Origin: Mycolicibacterium septicum DSM 44393
GTDB lineage: Bacteria > Actinomycetota > Actinomycetes > Mycobacteriales > Mycobacteriaceae
Direction: 5' to 3'
Assembly: GCF_000455325.1 (NCBI RefSeq)
Contig: NZ_HG322954.1
Location: forward strand, 31,792-95,791
DNA: 64,000 nt
Each line of letters begins with the position of its first letter. Positions within the stretch are counted from its first letter, which is position 1. This document shows, in pieces, positions 1 to 9,515 of this stretch. Below the pieces are notes generated by a model. That model saw nothing but the letters and a program-made list of their open reading frames with translations, did not search any database and was not told the DNA's origin. The translations under genes were made by a program, and so were the position numbers.

Positions 1-1
1 C

Positions 2-3000
2 GTACGGCGCTGGCTGTCACTGGACGGCCAACCGCTGCACCACATGATGGTGTCGCTGTCCGAGCTCTACAACACCCGACTGGAGCACCACACCACCCAA
101 CGCTTGGGGTGGGTGTTCGCCGAAACCGAAGCTCCCGCACGAGGTAAGCGCCCCGTACGCGAGATCGTCGGAGTGCCCACCGAACTGCTGAAAATGTGGT
201 CCTCGCGCCGCGCCGCGATCGAAACACGCACCGCTGAGCTGGCCAAGGAATTCCAGAACAACCACGGTCGCGAGCCCACCGCGATCGAGTTGTTGGACCT
301 GTCCCAGCAGGCCACGTTGGAGACCCGCGAAGCCAAACATGACCCGATGTCGCTGGCAGAACAACGCGCCAAATGGCGCACCCAGGCCGTGGAACTTGTC
401 GGCCACCGTGGCCTGGCCGCGATGTTGCGCGAGGTCAATGCAGCCAAGCCCGAACAAGTGCAAAAAATTGACCAGGAATGGGTGCACTCGGCGGCCGATT
501 CGGTGATCGCTGTGGTCGCCGAAGGCCGGGCGCACTGGCAGCGCCACCATGTTCTGGCTGAAGCCCAACGCTACGTCCGCACCCGCGGTTACGCCGCGAT
601 CGCCCCATCTGATTTGGTTGAACGCATCACCGAAACCGCCCTCTCGGAGCCGTTTTCGGTGCCGCACGCCCGCGTCGGTGACACCGATGTTGGCGAGCCC
701 AAGCTGCTGCGCCGCCGCGACGGCACCAGCGTGTATCACCGACACGGCAGAGACCAATTCACATCGAAGGAAATGCGTGCGGCCGAGCAACGCATCATCA
801 CCGCCGCCCGCGCTACCGGGTCGCGCCGCGCCAGCCAAACCGACATCGACCTGGCGCTAGCCGACTCAGCCGCGCGCGGCAAACCCCTCAACGCCGGCCA
901 ACAAGCCCTCGTGCAGGAAATGGCCGCCGGAGACCGCCAACTCATACTGGCCTTGGCCCCCGCCGGGTCCGGAAAAACCACCGCGATGGCCGCACTCTCG
1001 CACGCCTGGCGCTCCTCAGGTGGCAACGTGATCGGGTTAGCCCCCACCGCCGTAGCCGCCATCGAACTGGCCGCAGACTTGAACGCCGAGACAGACACAG
1101 TCGCCAAATACGTGCACACGGTCGCTGGTGAAACGCTCCGAAACGGCGCCGCACCCAAACGTGGGCGCCGGCCCAGTTTTTCCGCCGCGCTTTCCGCGGC
1201 GTACCAACAACACAATGCGGAGGCTGGCCGCGACCGCCACGCGGCGCTGCCCGACGAAGTCAAAGCAGCCATCAAAGCCCGCGTCCAGGCCGAGTACCGC
1301 GACTCGGAGCCCCGTGTTCCGTCCTGGTTTCACAAGATCAACGCCAAGACCATGATCATCATCGACGAGGTCGGCAAAGCCGGAACCCTCGATCTTGACG
1401 CGGTGATCGCCCACGCTCAAGCCAAAGGCGCCTGCATTCGGACCGTCGGCGATGACGGCCAGCTCGCTTCACCTTCGGCCGGTGGCGTCCTACGTGACAT
1501 CGCCCACGAAACCGACACGCTCACGCTGTCCGAGTTGGTGCGCTTCCGCAGTGAATCCGAAGCCGCAGCGACCCTGGCACTGCGCGCCGGAGACCCCGCC
1601 GCGCTCGGCTTCTACATCGACCATCACCGCGTGCACGTCGGGGCAGACAGCACCGCCGCCGATATGGCCTATAGCGCCTGGCGATCCGACATGAAAGCCG
1701 GCCGCGACAGCCTATTGTTGGCGCCGACGAACGAGGTCGTCGACGAGCTCAACGCCCGCGCACGCCGTGACCGGCTCGCCGACGCGGGTATCACCCGCAT
1801 TGGCCGCGAGGCGATCTTGTCCGACGGGCTGGCCGCCTCGGCCGGTGACATCATCAAGACCCGCAAGAACAGTCGCTGGCTGAGCATCGGACCACGCGAC
1901 TTCGTGCGCAACGGCTACCGGTACCGCATCGAACGCATCTGCACCGACGGCTCCCTGGTCGTCACTCACCTCGGCAGCAAGAAGCGCTTGACCCTGCCCG
2001 CCGACTACGTGTCCCGAGACGTCACCTTGGGCTACGCCTCCACTGTCGATCTGGCCCAAGGCCTCACCGCCGGACATAGCTGCCACATCGTCGGCGCGGC
2101 AGCCATGACCCGTCAACTGCTCTACGTCGCGCTCACCCGCGGGCGCGCGGAAAACCACATCTACCTGTCCACCAGCGAGCAAGACCCGCACCGCATTCTG
2201 TCCACCAAAGTCACCCATCCCGAAACCGCCGTCGAAGCACTCTCGGCAGCCCTGGCCCGCGACGGCGCACAGGTCTCGGCGACCACCGCAGACCGCGAAG
2301 CCCGCGACCCGTTCGGCCGTCTTGCCGCCGCCTGCGACATGTACTACGACGCCGTCATCACCTTCACCGAACACCGACTCGGTGCCGCCGCTCTGGCGCG
2401 CCTCGATGACGGTGTGGCCGCCATCCGCGCCGACATCCCCGAGTGCGCCGCCTGGCCCGCGCTGCGCGGGAAGCTGGCCACCATGGCCCTACAACACGGG
2501 GTCGACGAAACACTGCGCCTCTACGATCAGCAGCTGCACCGCCGCGAACTACGCAGCGCCGGGCTGGTTGCGGCCGTCATGCACTACCGCATGGAATCGA
2601 TCGATCCGTCACCGCCCGGGCCGCTGCGCTGGCTGTCGCCCATCCCCGACGAACTGCGCACCGAACCCGAGGTGGCCCGCTACCTGCAGCGTCGCCACGA
2701 CCTGGTCACCGACCTCGCCGAGCAGATCCGCGTCACCTGCGCTACCTGGACCGCGTCCACAACTCCCGTGTGGGCCAAAGCAATCTGGGCGGCCAGCCCG
2801 GCACTGGCCACCGAGATCGCGGTGTTCCGCGCCGCCCACGGCGTCGCCGACACCGACACCCGCCTCACCGGGCCGCGCGCCATCTCGGTGCGCTCGCAGA
2901 AGATCCAATCGCTTCTCGAAGAACGCGCCATCGGCGAAATAGGCCGCCAGGCACCCCAACTCGCCCAATTCGACGAACTTGTCGACTCCATCAATCCCCG

Positions 3001-5167
3001 GATCCGGGCAGACAGCTACTGGCCGCAGCTCGCGGCACGGCTGGTCCAAGCCGCCAAGATCCGCGCCGACCTTCCCGCCCTGCTCACCGAAGCCACTCGC
3101 GACGCCCCGCTGCCCGACGAACTGCCCGCCGCCGCGCTGTGGTGGCGCATCTCCCCGGTGCTCTCCCCCACCGCCCTGGACACCACCCATTCGCACCTGC
3201 GGCCCACCTGGATCAGCGACCTGCACGAGGTATTCGGCTCCGCTGCAGCCGAAGCCATCACTGCCGACATCGCCTGGCCCGCACTGGTGGGCGCCGTCGC
3301 CACCGTGGACTCGCGGCACTGGTCCCCGCGTGACCTGCTGCACCTAGCCGCCGAACACCTCGCCGACGCTGACGCCCACGCCGAAAGCGAAGGCGCACCC
3401 CGCATCGGCACACACGAATACGCGCGTCTGATCACCTACAGCGTCGAATTCCTCACCCACGCCGCCAAAACCCACGACACCACCATCCCGACCCCCGAGC
3501 ACCCCCCGCTCTCGCCCGAGGAAGAAGAACTCGCCCCACCAGACCTCGCGGAAAGCGATCTACACCTCGAGCACCAACCGGACCCGGTCGACGCGAACCG
3601 GGACCTGCGCGAGCCAGGCCCCGATATCGAACCTGTCCCCGACCCACGCTCACCGGCCACCGACGAGTTCAGCGGCCTGCAATTCCACGAGCTGTCAACC
3701 ACCCGACCCGCTCCACCCCTGGCGCCAGCGCTGGCCAATGTCCACGCCCTACGAAGCGAATACCTCGCCGCAACAACCGAATACACAGCTTTGGCCGGCC
3801 AGTGCCAGCACGGCCAAGGCCCCGCAGTCATCGCCAACACCGACCGCATCCGCGACATGCGCGATCGCGCCGATGCCGATCGCCCCTACCTCGACGCCGT
3901 CATTGATGTCACCGAACAATGGGCCGACTCCGAAGCGCGCTACGACCAGGCCACACGCGCCGTCGCGCGCGCCCGCGAGCATTACGAACGTCTGAGCACC
4001 GATCCGGACGCCGATTCAGGCGATGTTGACTCGGCCCGCTGGCACCTGCAACTGCTCGAATCCGAGGTTCCCGACACCACCCCGGCCGAAAAGTACTACC
4101 CGCTGCTCACCGCAGCCCAAGCCGCCCGCGCCCATGCCGCCGGCGGCCCCGACAACGTCGTCAGCCACGCCGACGTCGACACCTACCTGGCCGGACTGCG
4201 CAGCGACGACGACCACACCCTGGCAGCCAAACGCGCAGCGCTGGCCGAGCTGCGCGCGGATCTGTCTACCGCCGAAGCCGAAACCGCACGCGCCTACGCC
4301 GACGCCGAAACCCGCACCGCCGAACACATCACCGACAACCTCGAGCTGCTGCACACCGAACTGCGAGTGCTCGAAACCACCACCAACTTCGACCCCACCC
4401 GCCCGCTACCAGTTACCGCTCAGGATCTGGCCGGGCTATCCCCCGACACCGCATCAGCCCTAACGGCCATCGCGCACCTGCCGTTCACCGTCACACCGGT
4501 ACGCGCCCTGCCCAGCCCAGACACCACCAACGCCATGCGCGCCCTGCACCACGCCGCCAGCGCCCAAGACCGAAAAGTCCTGTGGTGTGCCCCCACACCC
4601 CAAGCCGCAGACACCGCACGCGCCGACCAGCTCGCCGACACCGTCGCCACCTTGGCACACACGCACGCTCAGATCATTGAGAACACATGGACTCTGCCAA
4701 CGGGCAGCCTCATCGTCATCGACGACGCCGCGACCGCCCGACCGCAGGTGCTCGCCGACCTCATCGACGCCGCCCACGAAGCCCGCGCCGGAGTCATCCT
4801 GCTCGACACCTCCACCCAAGCCTGGCCACCCCAGCCCTCAACCCGCCTGATGGCCCTGCTGCAAACCGACATCCCCTGGGCACACACCCTTGACGCGCCC
4901 AAGGTCTATGACCACGAACACCACACTCGAAGCGTCTTGACCCAAGGTCCACTGCACAGCCGGGTTGCTCCCGACCTGGACCCGATCCTCGCCCAAGCCG
5001 AACGCGTCCAACCCCACCTGCTCGACGACCACACCCGCGCTGCCATACGTCGCCGCCATGACCTCCGAGCCGCCAACCGCAACGCCTACAAACGCCACCA
5101 ACAGATCACCGCACTGCACACCTCGCCCACCGAGCAGAACATCGCTCGCGATATCACCGACCAGTAG
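2..5167 (+). CDS. traA: MobF-type conjugative relaxase/helicase (TraA/TrwC-like), 5' partial
   Basis: The reading frame is already open at base 2 and continues through the ATG at 44, so the gene starts outside the window. The first visible residues match the end of a TrwC-type relaxase domain; the HUH and catalytic Tyr motifs must lie upstream. A RecD/TraI-like superfamily 1 helicase follows. Visible are a Walker A (APAGSGKTT, about bases 955-985), a DEAD-box-like IIIDEVGKAG (about 1355), motif III GDDGQLASPSAGG (about 1448), and motifs V and VI (STVDLAQGLTAG, YVALTRGRAENH, about 2040-2160). The long C-terminal half is acidic and Ala/Glu-rich with probable coiled coil, and ends in a second RecA-like fold with IVIDDAA but no P-loop lysine. 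The expected role is nicking oriT, staying bound to the 5' end and unwinding the transferred strand. Family assignment is firm; the size of the missing N-terminus is unknown. Confidence 0.93.
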   Translation, partial: VRRWLSLDGQPLHHMMVSLSELYNTRLEHHTTQRLGWVFAETEAPARGKRPVREIVGVPTELLKMWSSRRAAIETRTAELAKEFQNNHGREPTAIELLDLSQQATLETREAKHDPMSLAEQRAKWRTQAVELVGHRGLAAMLREVNAAKPEQVQKIDQEWVHSAADSVIAVVAEGRAHWQRHHVLAEAQRYVRTRGYAAIAPSDLVERITETALSEPFSVPHARVGDTDVGEPKLLRRRDGTSVYHRHGRDQFTSKEMRAAEQRIITAARATGSRRASQTDIDLALADSAARGKPLNAGQQALVQEMAAGDRQLILALAPAGSGKTTAMAALSHAWRSSGGNVIGLAPTAVAAIELAADLNAETDTVAKYVHTVAGETLRNGAAPKRGRRPSFSAALSAAYQQHNAEAGRDRHAALPDEVKAAIKARVQAEYRDSEPRVPSWFHKINAKTMIIIDEVGKAGTLDLDAVIAHAQAKGACIRTVGDDGQLASPSAGGVLRDIAHETDTLTLSELVRFRSESEAAATLALRAGDPAALGFYIDHHRVHVGADSTAADMAYSAWRSDMKAGRDSLLLAPTNEVVDELNARARRDRLADAGITRIGREAILSDGLAASAGDIIKTRKNSRWLSIGPRDFVRNGYRYRIERICTDGSLVVTHLGSKKRLTLPADYVSRDVTLGYASTVDLAQGLTAGHSCHIVGAAAMTRQLLYVALTRGRAENHIYLSTSEQDPHRILSTKVTHPETAVEALSAALARDGAQVSATTADREARDPFGRLAAACDMYYDAVITFTEHRLGAAALARLDDGVAAIRADIPECAAWPALRGKLATMALQHGVDETLRLYDQQLHRRELRSAGLVAAVMHYRMESIDPSPPGPLRWLSPIPDELRTEPEVARYLQRRHDLVTDLAEQIRVTCATWTASTTPVWAKAIWAASPALATEIAVFRAAHGVADTDTRLTGPRAISVRSQKIQSLLEERAIGEIGRQAPQLAQFDELVDSINPRIRADSYWPQLAARLVQAAKIRADLPALLTEATRDAPLPDELPAAALWWRISPVLSPTALDTTHSHLRPTWISDLHEVFGSAAAEAITADIAWPALVGAVATVDSRHWSPRDLLHLAAEHLADADAHAESEGAPRIGTHEYARLITYSVEFLTHAAKTHDTTIPTPEHPPLSPEEEELAPPDLAESDLHLEHQPDPVDANRDLREPGPDIEPVPDPRSPATDEFSGLQFHELSTTRPAPPLAPALANVHALRSEYLAATTEYTALAGQCQHGQGPAVIANTDRIRDMRDRADADRPYLDAVIDVTEQWADSEARYDQATRAVARAREHYERLSTDPDADSGDVDSARWHLQLLESEVPDTTPAEKYYPLLTAAQAARAHAAGGPDNVVSHADVDTYLAGLRSDDDHTLAAKRAALAELRADLSTAEAETARAYADAETRTAEHITDNLELLHTELRVLETTTNFDPTRPLPVTAQDLAGLSPDTASALTAIAHLPFTVTPVRALPSPDTTNAMRALHHAASAQDRKVLWCAPTPQAADTARADQLADTVATLAHTHAQIIENTWTLPTGSLIVIDDAATARPQVLADLIDAAHEARAGVILLDTSTQAWPPQPSTRLMALLQTDIPWAHTLDAPKVYDHEHHTRSVLTQGPLHSRVAPDLDPILAQAERVQPHLLDDHTRAAIRRRHDLRAANRNAYKRHQQITALHTSPTEQNIARDITDQ

Positions 5168-5252
5168 ACAAGGGTGAATTCGCGAACGCGCCGAAAACTC
5201 ACACTTGGGCGTGTCGCGTGCGTTCCCCGATCAGTCGATACCGTGACTGCCC

Positions 5253-5606
5253 ATGGACGATCCGACTGACCTTCGCAACTTCGACATTCGTGTCGCCGAC
5301 GATTTCGACATCGTCGGCACGCTCGGCGCTGCTGCGGCGCATGAGGTTCACACCGGACAGACCGCAGCAACTCCGGGACGTGCCCGGCTCTTTGAGGTGC
5401 TTGACGAAGCTGGACGCGGGCTGGCGGGTACGGCGCGGGCCCTCGCAATGTCCGCCAAAGCCGAAGAACTGCTTGCCAACCGCCGACCCGACGACGAGGC
5501 AAGCATGGCCCGACGTGACGAACGCAAGGAGGCCCTGCGCCGCGGCGCGCAGCTGGCCCGCGACGTAGACGGGCTTTCCGACGGGTCGCAGGAACGATCG
5601 GAGTGA
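5253..5606 (+). CDS. Small hypothetical protein downstream of the relaxase
   Basis: A 117-residue acidic protein starting 85 bp after the relaxase stop, on the same strand. It has no membrane segment. The C-terminal two thirds is rich in Ala, Arg and Glu and looks helical (about residues 45-110). I do not recognise a family. Position suggests an accessory transfer protein, but there is no direct evidence. It ends in front of a large inverted repeat and is convergent with the next gene. Confidence 0.6.
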   Translation: MDDPTDLRNFDIRVADDFDIVGTLGAAAAHEVHTGQTAATPGRARLFEVLDEAGRGLAGTARALAMSAKAEELLANRRPDDEASMARRDERKEALRRGAQLARDVDGLSDGSQERSE

Positions 5607-5670
5607 TCCGTGGATTTCATTGCCCCGGGAGGGACGCCTAGCTGACGAAACCCCTCAACCCTTCTGTCCG

Positions 5671-5718
5671 GCGGTGTAGGTAATTGGGGTAAAAATTCAC
5701 CCCGCATACCTACACCGC
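5671..5718. repeat. Large nested inverted repeat (terminator or candidate oriT element)
   Basis: A perfect 12-bp inverted repeat (GCGGTGTAGGTA at 5671-5682, complement at 5707-5718) encloses a second 5-bp inverted repeat (GGGGT at 5686-5690, ACCCC at 5699-5703) around an AT-rich loop. It lies in the 176-bp gap between two convergent genes next to the relaxase. A bidirectional terminator is the plain reading. MobF origins of transfer also carry inverted repeats near the relaxase gene, so oriT is the alternative. Confidence 0.6.
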
Positions 5719-5782
5719 GGTGGATCGACTTGCCCGCTGCGGCCTATCGCGAAGTGACCGCCGGTCGTATGCCGACTGGTCG

Positions 5783-6583
5783 CTAGGGGCTATGGAGTCC
5801 CGAATCGGTGTCCCAGTAGGTTGCGTCGTCCTCGTTCAGCGATGGAAGAGGCCAGATCCCGTAATGTTTGCGCACCGCCGCGACTGCGTTGCGGAATGCA
5901 TCGTCGCTGAGTCGGCGTTCCTCAGGATCGGCCCACTTATCGCCAAAACGTAACTCGCTCGAGGTGATGCCGAGAAGCTCCAGCGGAAGCGGGTGGCGTG
6001 CGCCGCTGGCCGAGCAGAGTTCGATGCGGTACTCACCCCTGTAGTCGTAGCCGACGCGACGGTGCTCCGAATCGAACAGCATCTTGCCGTGATGCCGCTC
6101 CAGCGTGTACACCACGATCCGCTCGCCGGTCACGCAATTGTCGAATTCGGCCGCCTCAGGTTCCAGAGAACCAGGGCTATGTCGATACTCCCGCGGTATC
6201 GGGATGTTGTTCCGTTCAGCGATGTAGCCACTGCAGTCGGTCCGTGTGTGAACCCACTCCTGTTGTTCCTGCGCAACAGGGCGGTAGATCGACTTCATCT
6301 CTGCGGCCGCGAACTTCCTGCGGCGGTCGTCGTCGAGCTTTATTCGAGCGAACAACGTCGGCCAGATTCCCGCTTTCACCAGGTCGCCGACACGGTTGCG
6401 CGAAACCGACAAGATTTCGCCGATCGCCTTGTCCGACAACCCTTGCTCACGCAGCCCATACGCCAGCGCGCCTGTGACGCAGTAGGTGACCGTACTGGCC
6501 ATGGATTCGCGCAGGCGCGCTTCGGCCAGAATCTGGCCAGCCTGCGCGATCATGGCCGCCCGACGCTCCTCGACGTTCTCCAT
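5783..6583 (-). CDS. Helix-turn-helix DNA-binding protein, unknown family
   Basis: A 266-residue protein if translation starts at the ATG at 6583. The frame is open further upstream to 6763, but that would overlap the divergent coupling-protein gene and the upstream residues look non-coding. Near the N-terminus (about residues 35-70) the segment LSDKAIGEILSVSRNRVGDL is a good helix-turn-helix. The rest, with many charged residues and a WVHTRTDCSGY segment, matches nothing I recognise. It is divergent from the VirD4-like gene, with an inverted repeat between them, which suggests a regulator of transfer genes. No ribosome binding site is obvious. Confidence 0.65.
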   Translation of the reverse strand: MENVEERRAAMIAQAGQILAEARLRESMASTVTYCVTGALAYGLREQGLSDKAIGEILSVSRNRVGDLVKAGIWPTLFARIKLDDDRRRKFAAAEMKSIYRPVAQEQQEWVHTRTDCSGYIAERNNIPIPREYRHSPGSLEPEAAEFDNCVTGERIVVYTLERHHGKMLFDSEHRRVGYDYRGEYRIELCSASGARHPLPLELLGITSSELRFGDKWADPEERRLSDDAFRNAVAAVRKHYGIWPLPSLNEDDATYWDTDSGLHSP

Positions 6584-6761
6584 GCAGCACAGCGTACGTG
6601 TGCACTCGCCCGGTGCATTGCATTTCGTGAGTGCAGTTGGGCGCATGTTGCGGCGTTCGCCCACCTGGCCCCCACCGTCGGGGCTGGGTGTTGCGCCTTG
6701 CGGGAACAGGGAACTGGAGGTGTAGGGGAATGTCGCCCCGATCGCGCTACGGTTCGAGCAC
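6584..6761. promoter_or_regulatory. Divergent promoter region with candidate operator
   Basis: This 178-bp gap separates the leftward HTH gene from the rightward VirD4-like gene. It contains a perfect 7-bp inverted repeat, TGCACTC at 6601-6607 and GAGTGCA at 6629-6635, just upstream of the HTH gene. An operator for that protein is the likely reading. GGAGGTG at about 6715-6722 lies too far from the ATG at 6762 to be a normal ribosome binding site. Confidence 0.4.
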
Positions 6762-8189
6762 ATGACCTCCCTCGATGACTACACCCCATATTGCGGTCTC
6801 AAGTTCGACGATCGTGACCGGCCGGTGAAGGTCGACACCGCTCCGCACATCTGCGTATCGGCTCCAACCGGGGTCGGAAAGACCAGGCGCATCTTCGGGC
6901 CGGCAGCCCTCCTCCATCCCGGTCCAGTCGTGAATGTTTCTTCTAAGCCCGATGCGGCCAAGCTGCTGTTTCAGCGTCGGCTGGGGGGCATCCGTGGCGT
7001 TCTGGACTTCTCAGCCAAGGGGAATCCGGTGTGGCCGATAGGAGTTCGCACCATGGTTTCCGATCCCACAGCCAACATCAAGACCGCTGACGAGGCGCTC
7101 ACAGTCGCCGAAACCATGCTCGCCACTGGCGGCGTCGGGTTCGGCGGGGTCACCTCAGGGGCCACCGTGAGTGCCGGCGGACTCTGGGAGTCGACAGCAT
7201 CAGCACCACTGGCGGCCCTGCTCTACGCCGCCAGTCCCAAAGGCAACGGTCTCGGAATGCCGTGGGTGCTCAACGCCGCCGAGAACTACGGCCTGCCCGA
7301 TCCCGCCGCTGACTCCGGCTCCGGCCCCGCCGCGCTGCAACCCGCCCAAGTTCCTCCCGAATCCTGGATGGCCGCAGTTGAATGGTGCCCACACGCCATG
7401 CTCACCGACCCGCTGGTCAGCATGCTCGCCATGGACCCACGAATGCGTGACAGTGTCGCGATCACCGCGCGAAAAGCGATCAAACCGTGGCTACGACTCG
7501 GGTTGGCCACCCAAGCCAACGACAACCGCGACGTCGACCCGATCCAGCAACTCGACATCCACAATTTCGACGTGCGCATGCTCGATGATCCCCAGACCAC
7601 CATCTGCGTGATCGCCCCCCACACCGGTGCTGTCGCCGGCGTGGCGGTCGCACTGATCGATTCGATCATCCGCCACTTCGAGAACAAGGCCGCCAACGAC
7701 GAACTCACCGAACCATTGCTGCTGCAGCTCGGCGAGGTCTGCAACTCCTGCCCGCTGCCCGGACTGCTCAACTACGTCGGTGCCGCCCGCGGCAGCGGTA
7801 TCCGCATCCAGGCCGAGGTCCAAGCCTCCAGCCAATTCGATCACGTCTTCGGCCCGAAATACGCCGACGCATTACGCGACATCTTCCCAGGATTCCTCAT
7901 CATGCGCGGTGCCCATGAACGACACCTGCTCGAACAGGCCTCACACTGGGAAGGTCTGTCCACCCGGCGCACCGAGGCGTACGAACCTCAGTCCGGCAGC
8001 CGTGGCCAATCGTCGGTGTTCGGCGCGCAAATCGAATGGCAGGAATTCCTGCCGCAGGATCTCAACGAAGCCCGGCTCGTCGTGAAGGGTACCGGCGGCG
8101 AACGAGTATGGATTCCCGACTGGTCCGACTTCCTCAAGATTTACGACCAAGCGGTCAAAGCGCGCGTCGCGCGCGCCTCGTCCAAATAG
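6762..8189 (+). CDS. VirD4/TraG-like type IV coupling ATPase
   Basis: A 475-residue ATPase expected to bring the relaxase-DNA complex to the T4SS channel. The Walker A is at residues 34-41 (APTGVGKT), followed by VVNVSSKPDAAKLL, a typical VirD4/TraG segment. The C-terminal half has the region that would carry Walker B (LLLQLGEVCNSCPLP, about residues 318-332) and a TraG-like segment (VQASSQFDHVFGPKYADAL, about 355-372). The usual Asp-Glu pair is Gly-Glu (residues 324-325), so the site is off consensus. There is no N-terminal membrane anchor, unlike many VirD4 proteins; soluble forms exist. It is expressed rightward, divergent from the HTH gene. Confidence 0.85.
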   Translation: MTSLDDYTPYCGLKFDDRDRPVKVDTAPHICVSAPTGVGKTRRIFGPAALLHPGPVVNVSSKPDAAKLLFQRRLGGIRGVLDFSAKGNPVWPIGVRTMVSDPTANIKTADEALTVAETMLATGGVGFGGVTSGATVSAGGLWESTASAPLAALLYAASPKGNGLGMPWVLNAAENYGLPDPAADSGSGPAALQPAQVPPESWMAAVEWCPHAMLTDPLVSMLAMDPRMRDSVAITARKAIKPWLRLGLATQANDNRDVDPIQQLDIHNFDVRMLDDPQTTICVIAPHTGAVAGVAVALIDSIIRHFENKAANDELTEPLLLQLGEVCNSCPLPGLLNYVGAARGSGIRIQAEVQASSQFDHVFGPKYADALRDIFPGFLIMRGAHERHLLEQASHWEGLSTRRTEAYEPQSGSRGQSSVFGAQIEWQEFLPQDLNEARLVVKGTGGERVWIPDWSDFLKIYDQAVKARVARASSK

Positions 8190-8241
8190 CAGGCGACGGG
8201 CTACCTTTGGGAGGCATGCGTGGCTGCGAGCTAGGTTCAAA

Positions 8242-8294
8242 CCGCACCGCCATGCTTGCTCGGGGGGTGCGGCAATCCGGGGCACCCGGGTGCC
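8242..8294. terminator. Two hairpins between convergent genes
   Basis: CCGCACC (8242-8248) pairs with GGTGCGG (8266-8272), and a perfect 14-bp palindrome GGCACCCGGGTGCC occupies 8281-8294. They sit exactly between the ends of two convergent genes, consistent with a bidirectional terminator. No U-tract follows, which is common in mycobacteria. Confidence 0.55.
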
Positions 8295-9479
8295 TTACAC
8301 CCGACTAGGGCCATAACGCGAGTTAAAAATCTCCGGTCGTGTGGCACGAGACCAGAAGCACATCAGCGGTTCAGCAGAACCGGGCGGCGTCGGTAGTGGG
8401 AAGACACGTTCGACAAGCGCCAACGCTGCGCGGAAAGCCGCCTCCCACTCGGGGTAGCGTACTTCGATCCCCTCGTGAACGGCGTTGTTGCGCCTGCGCA
8501 CGAGATCGGCATGGAAGTTCGCCGGGAGCTCGTCGCGCAGTGCGGTTGCCTTTCCTCCAAGTGTTTTGGCGTCCGCGAGAGTCTTGCGTCGTTTCGGGTC
8601 AGCTTCGTTGGCGAGTAGGTCGTCGATCCGTTTGGTCGCGGCAAGCTCTGCTGCGGTAGCGGCATCAATAACTGCCCGGCGTAGCTGGTCGGCATTCTGG
8701 AGGGCACGGGCGTCGCGCAACAGTCTCCAGGCCAATGGCGGTGTCGTCGCTGCGAGCGCCGCACAACCCTGCAGGATTTCGGGCGTCACACCGATGACAC
8801 GCTCGGGCCCCCGTATCACCGTGCCCCCGACCTTCACCTCATGCCGTGCCCCGCTGTAATCGTCGACGGCCCATATCGACGTCCTGGTGTGAGGGTTTAG
8901 CCAATCGTCACCTTCTTGACCAAGTTGTGTGAGTCGCTGGTTGGTGCAGATCTCCAGCCACGTTCGGACGTTTTCCCACCAGGTGTCGATGTGGTGCAGG
9001 ATCTGTTGTGCGAGAAGCTCCTGGCCCCACTCGGCACGTATCGTCGGGTCGATTTGCGCGGCGCGGGCGTGAACGCTGAACGCGATGCGTTTGATGGCAA
9101 CACCTTTGAAGCCCAGTGCCTCGTGCCTGGAATGGGTGCCCCATTGTTCATCGGCTGTTCGCGGTGTGGCCGTCCAGTCGGGCGGAGGAGCAAGGAAATT
9201 TGCGAGCCCGGACTCGACGGCCGGTGTTGCTGGCAGGCGCAGTGTGACAGGCAGGATGCCGTCGTCGGTAACCAGGCATGTTGTGTAGCTGGGCCGCGCG
9301 GAAAGTAGCTCAACTTCGGCTAGTAGTGGCAGATCGAGGTCATACCACCACTGAAGATGGACGTCTTCGTCCTCGTTCGGTGAGCCATTGTCCTCGTCAG
9401 GCATCCCGAAACCGTACCCAAGTCGGACAGGCCGCGTCGCGGCATTTTCAGTGCCCAGCTGTCGTCCCGACATCGGCAT
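8295..9479 (-). CDS. HEPN-motif protein, possible RNase
   Basis: A 394-residue soluble protein. GAGG lies about 10 nt before the ATG at 9479; a second candidate start is 9404. The N-terminal two thirds is unfamiliar. The C-terminal part (about residues 250-365) is helical and contains RNNAVH, an R-x4-H signature (Arg330, His335) followed by acidic residues, as in HEPN ribonucleases of toxin and defence systems. It follows the PLD-family gene by 36 bp on the same strand, so the two are probably co-transcribed at the tail of the T4SS operon. The HEPN call rests on the motif and helical context only. A plasmid maintenance or defence role is inference. Confidence 0.6.
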   Translation of the reverse strand: MPMSGRQLGTENAATRPVRLGYGFGMPDEDNGSPNEDEDVHLQWWYDLDLPLLAEVELLSARPSYTTCLVTDDGILPVTLRLPATPAVESGLANFLAPPPDWTATPRTADEQWGTHSRHEALGFKGVAIKRIAFSVHARAAQIDPTIRAEWGQELLAQQILHHIDTWWENVRTWLEICTNQRLTQLGQEGDDWLNPHTRTSIWAVDDYSGARHEVKVGGTVIRGPERVIGVTPEILQGCAALAATTPPLAWRLLRDARALQNADQLRRAVIDAATAAELAATKRIDDLLANEADPKRRKTLADAKTLGGKATALRDELPANFHADLVRRRNNAVHEGIEVRYPEWEAAFRAALALVERVFPLPTPPGSAEPLMCFWSRATRPEIFNSRYGPSRV

Positions 9480-9515
9480 GGTTGGGTCGTCCTCGTGCCG
9501 AGGTGGGCCGCCGCT

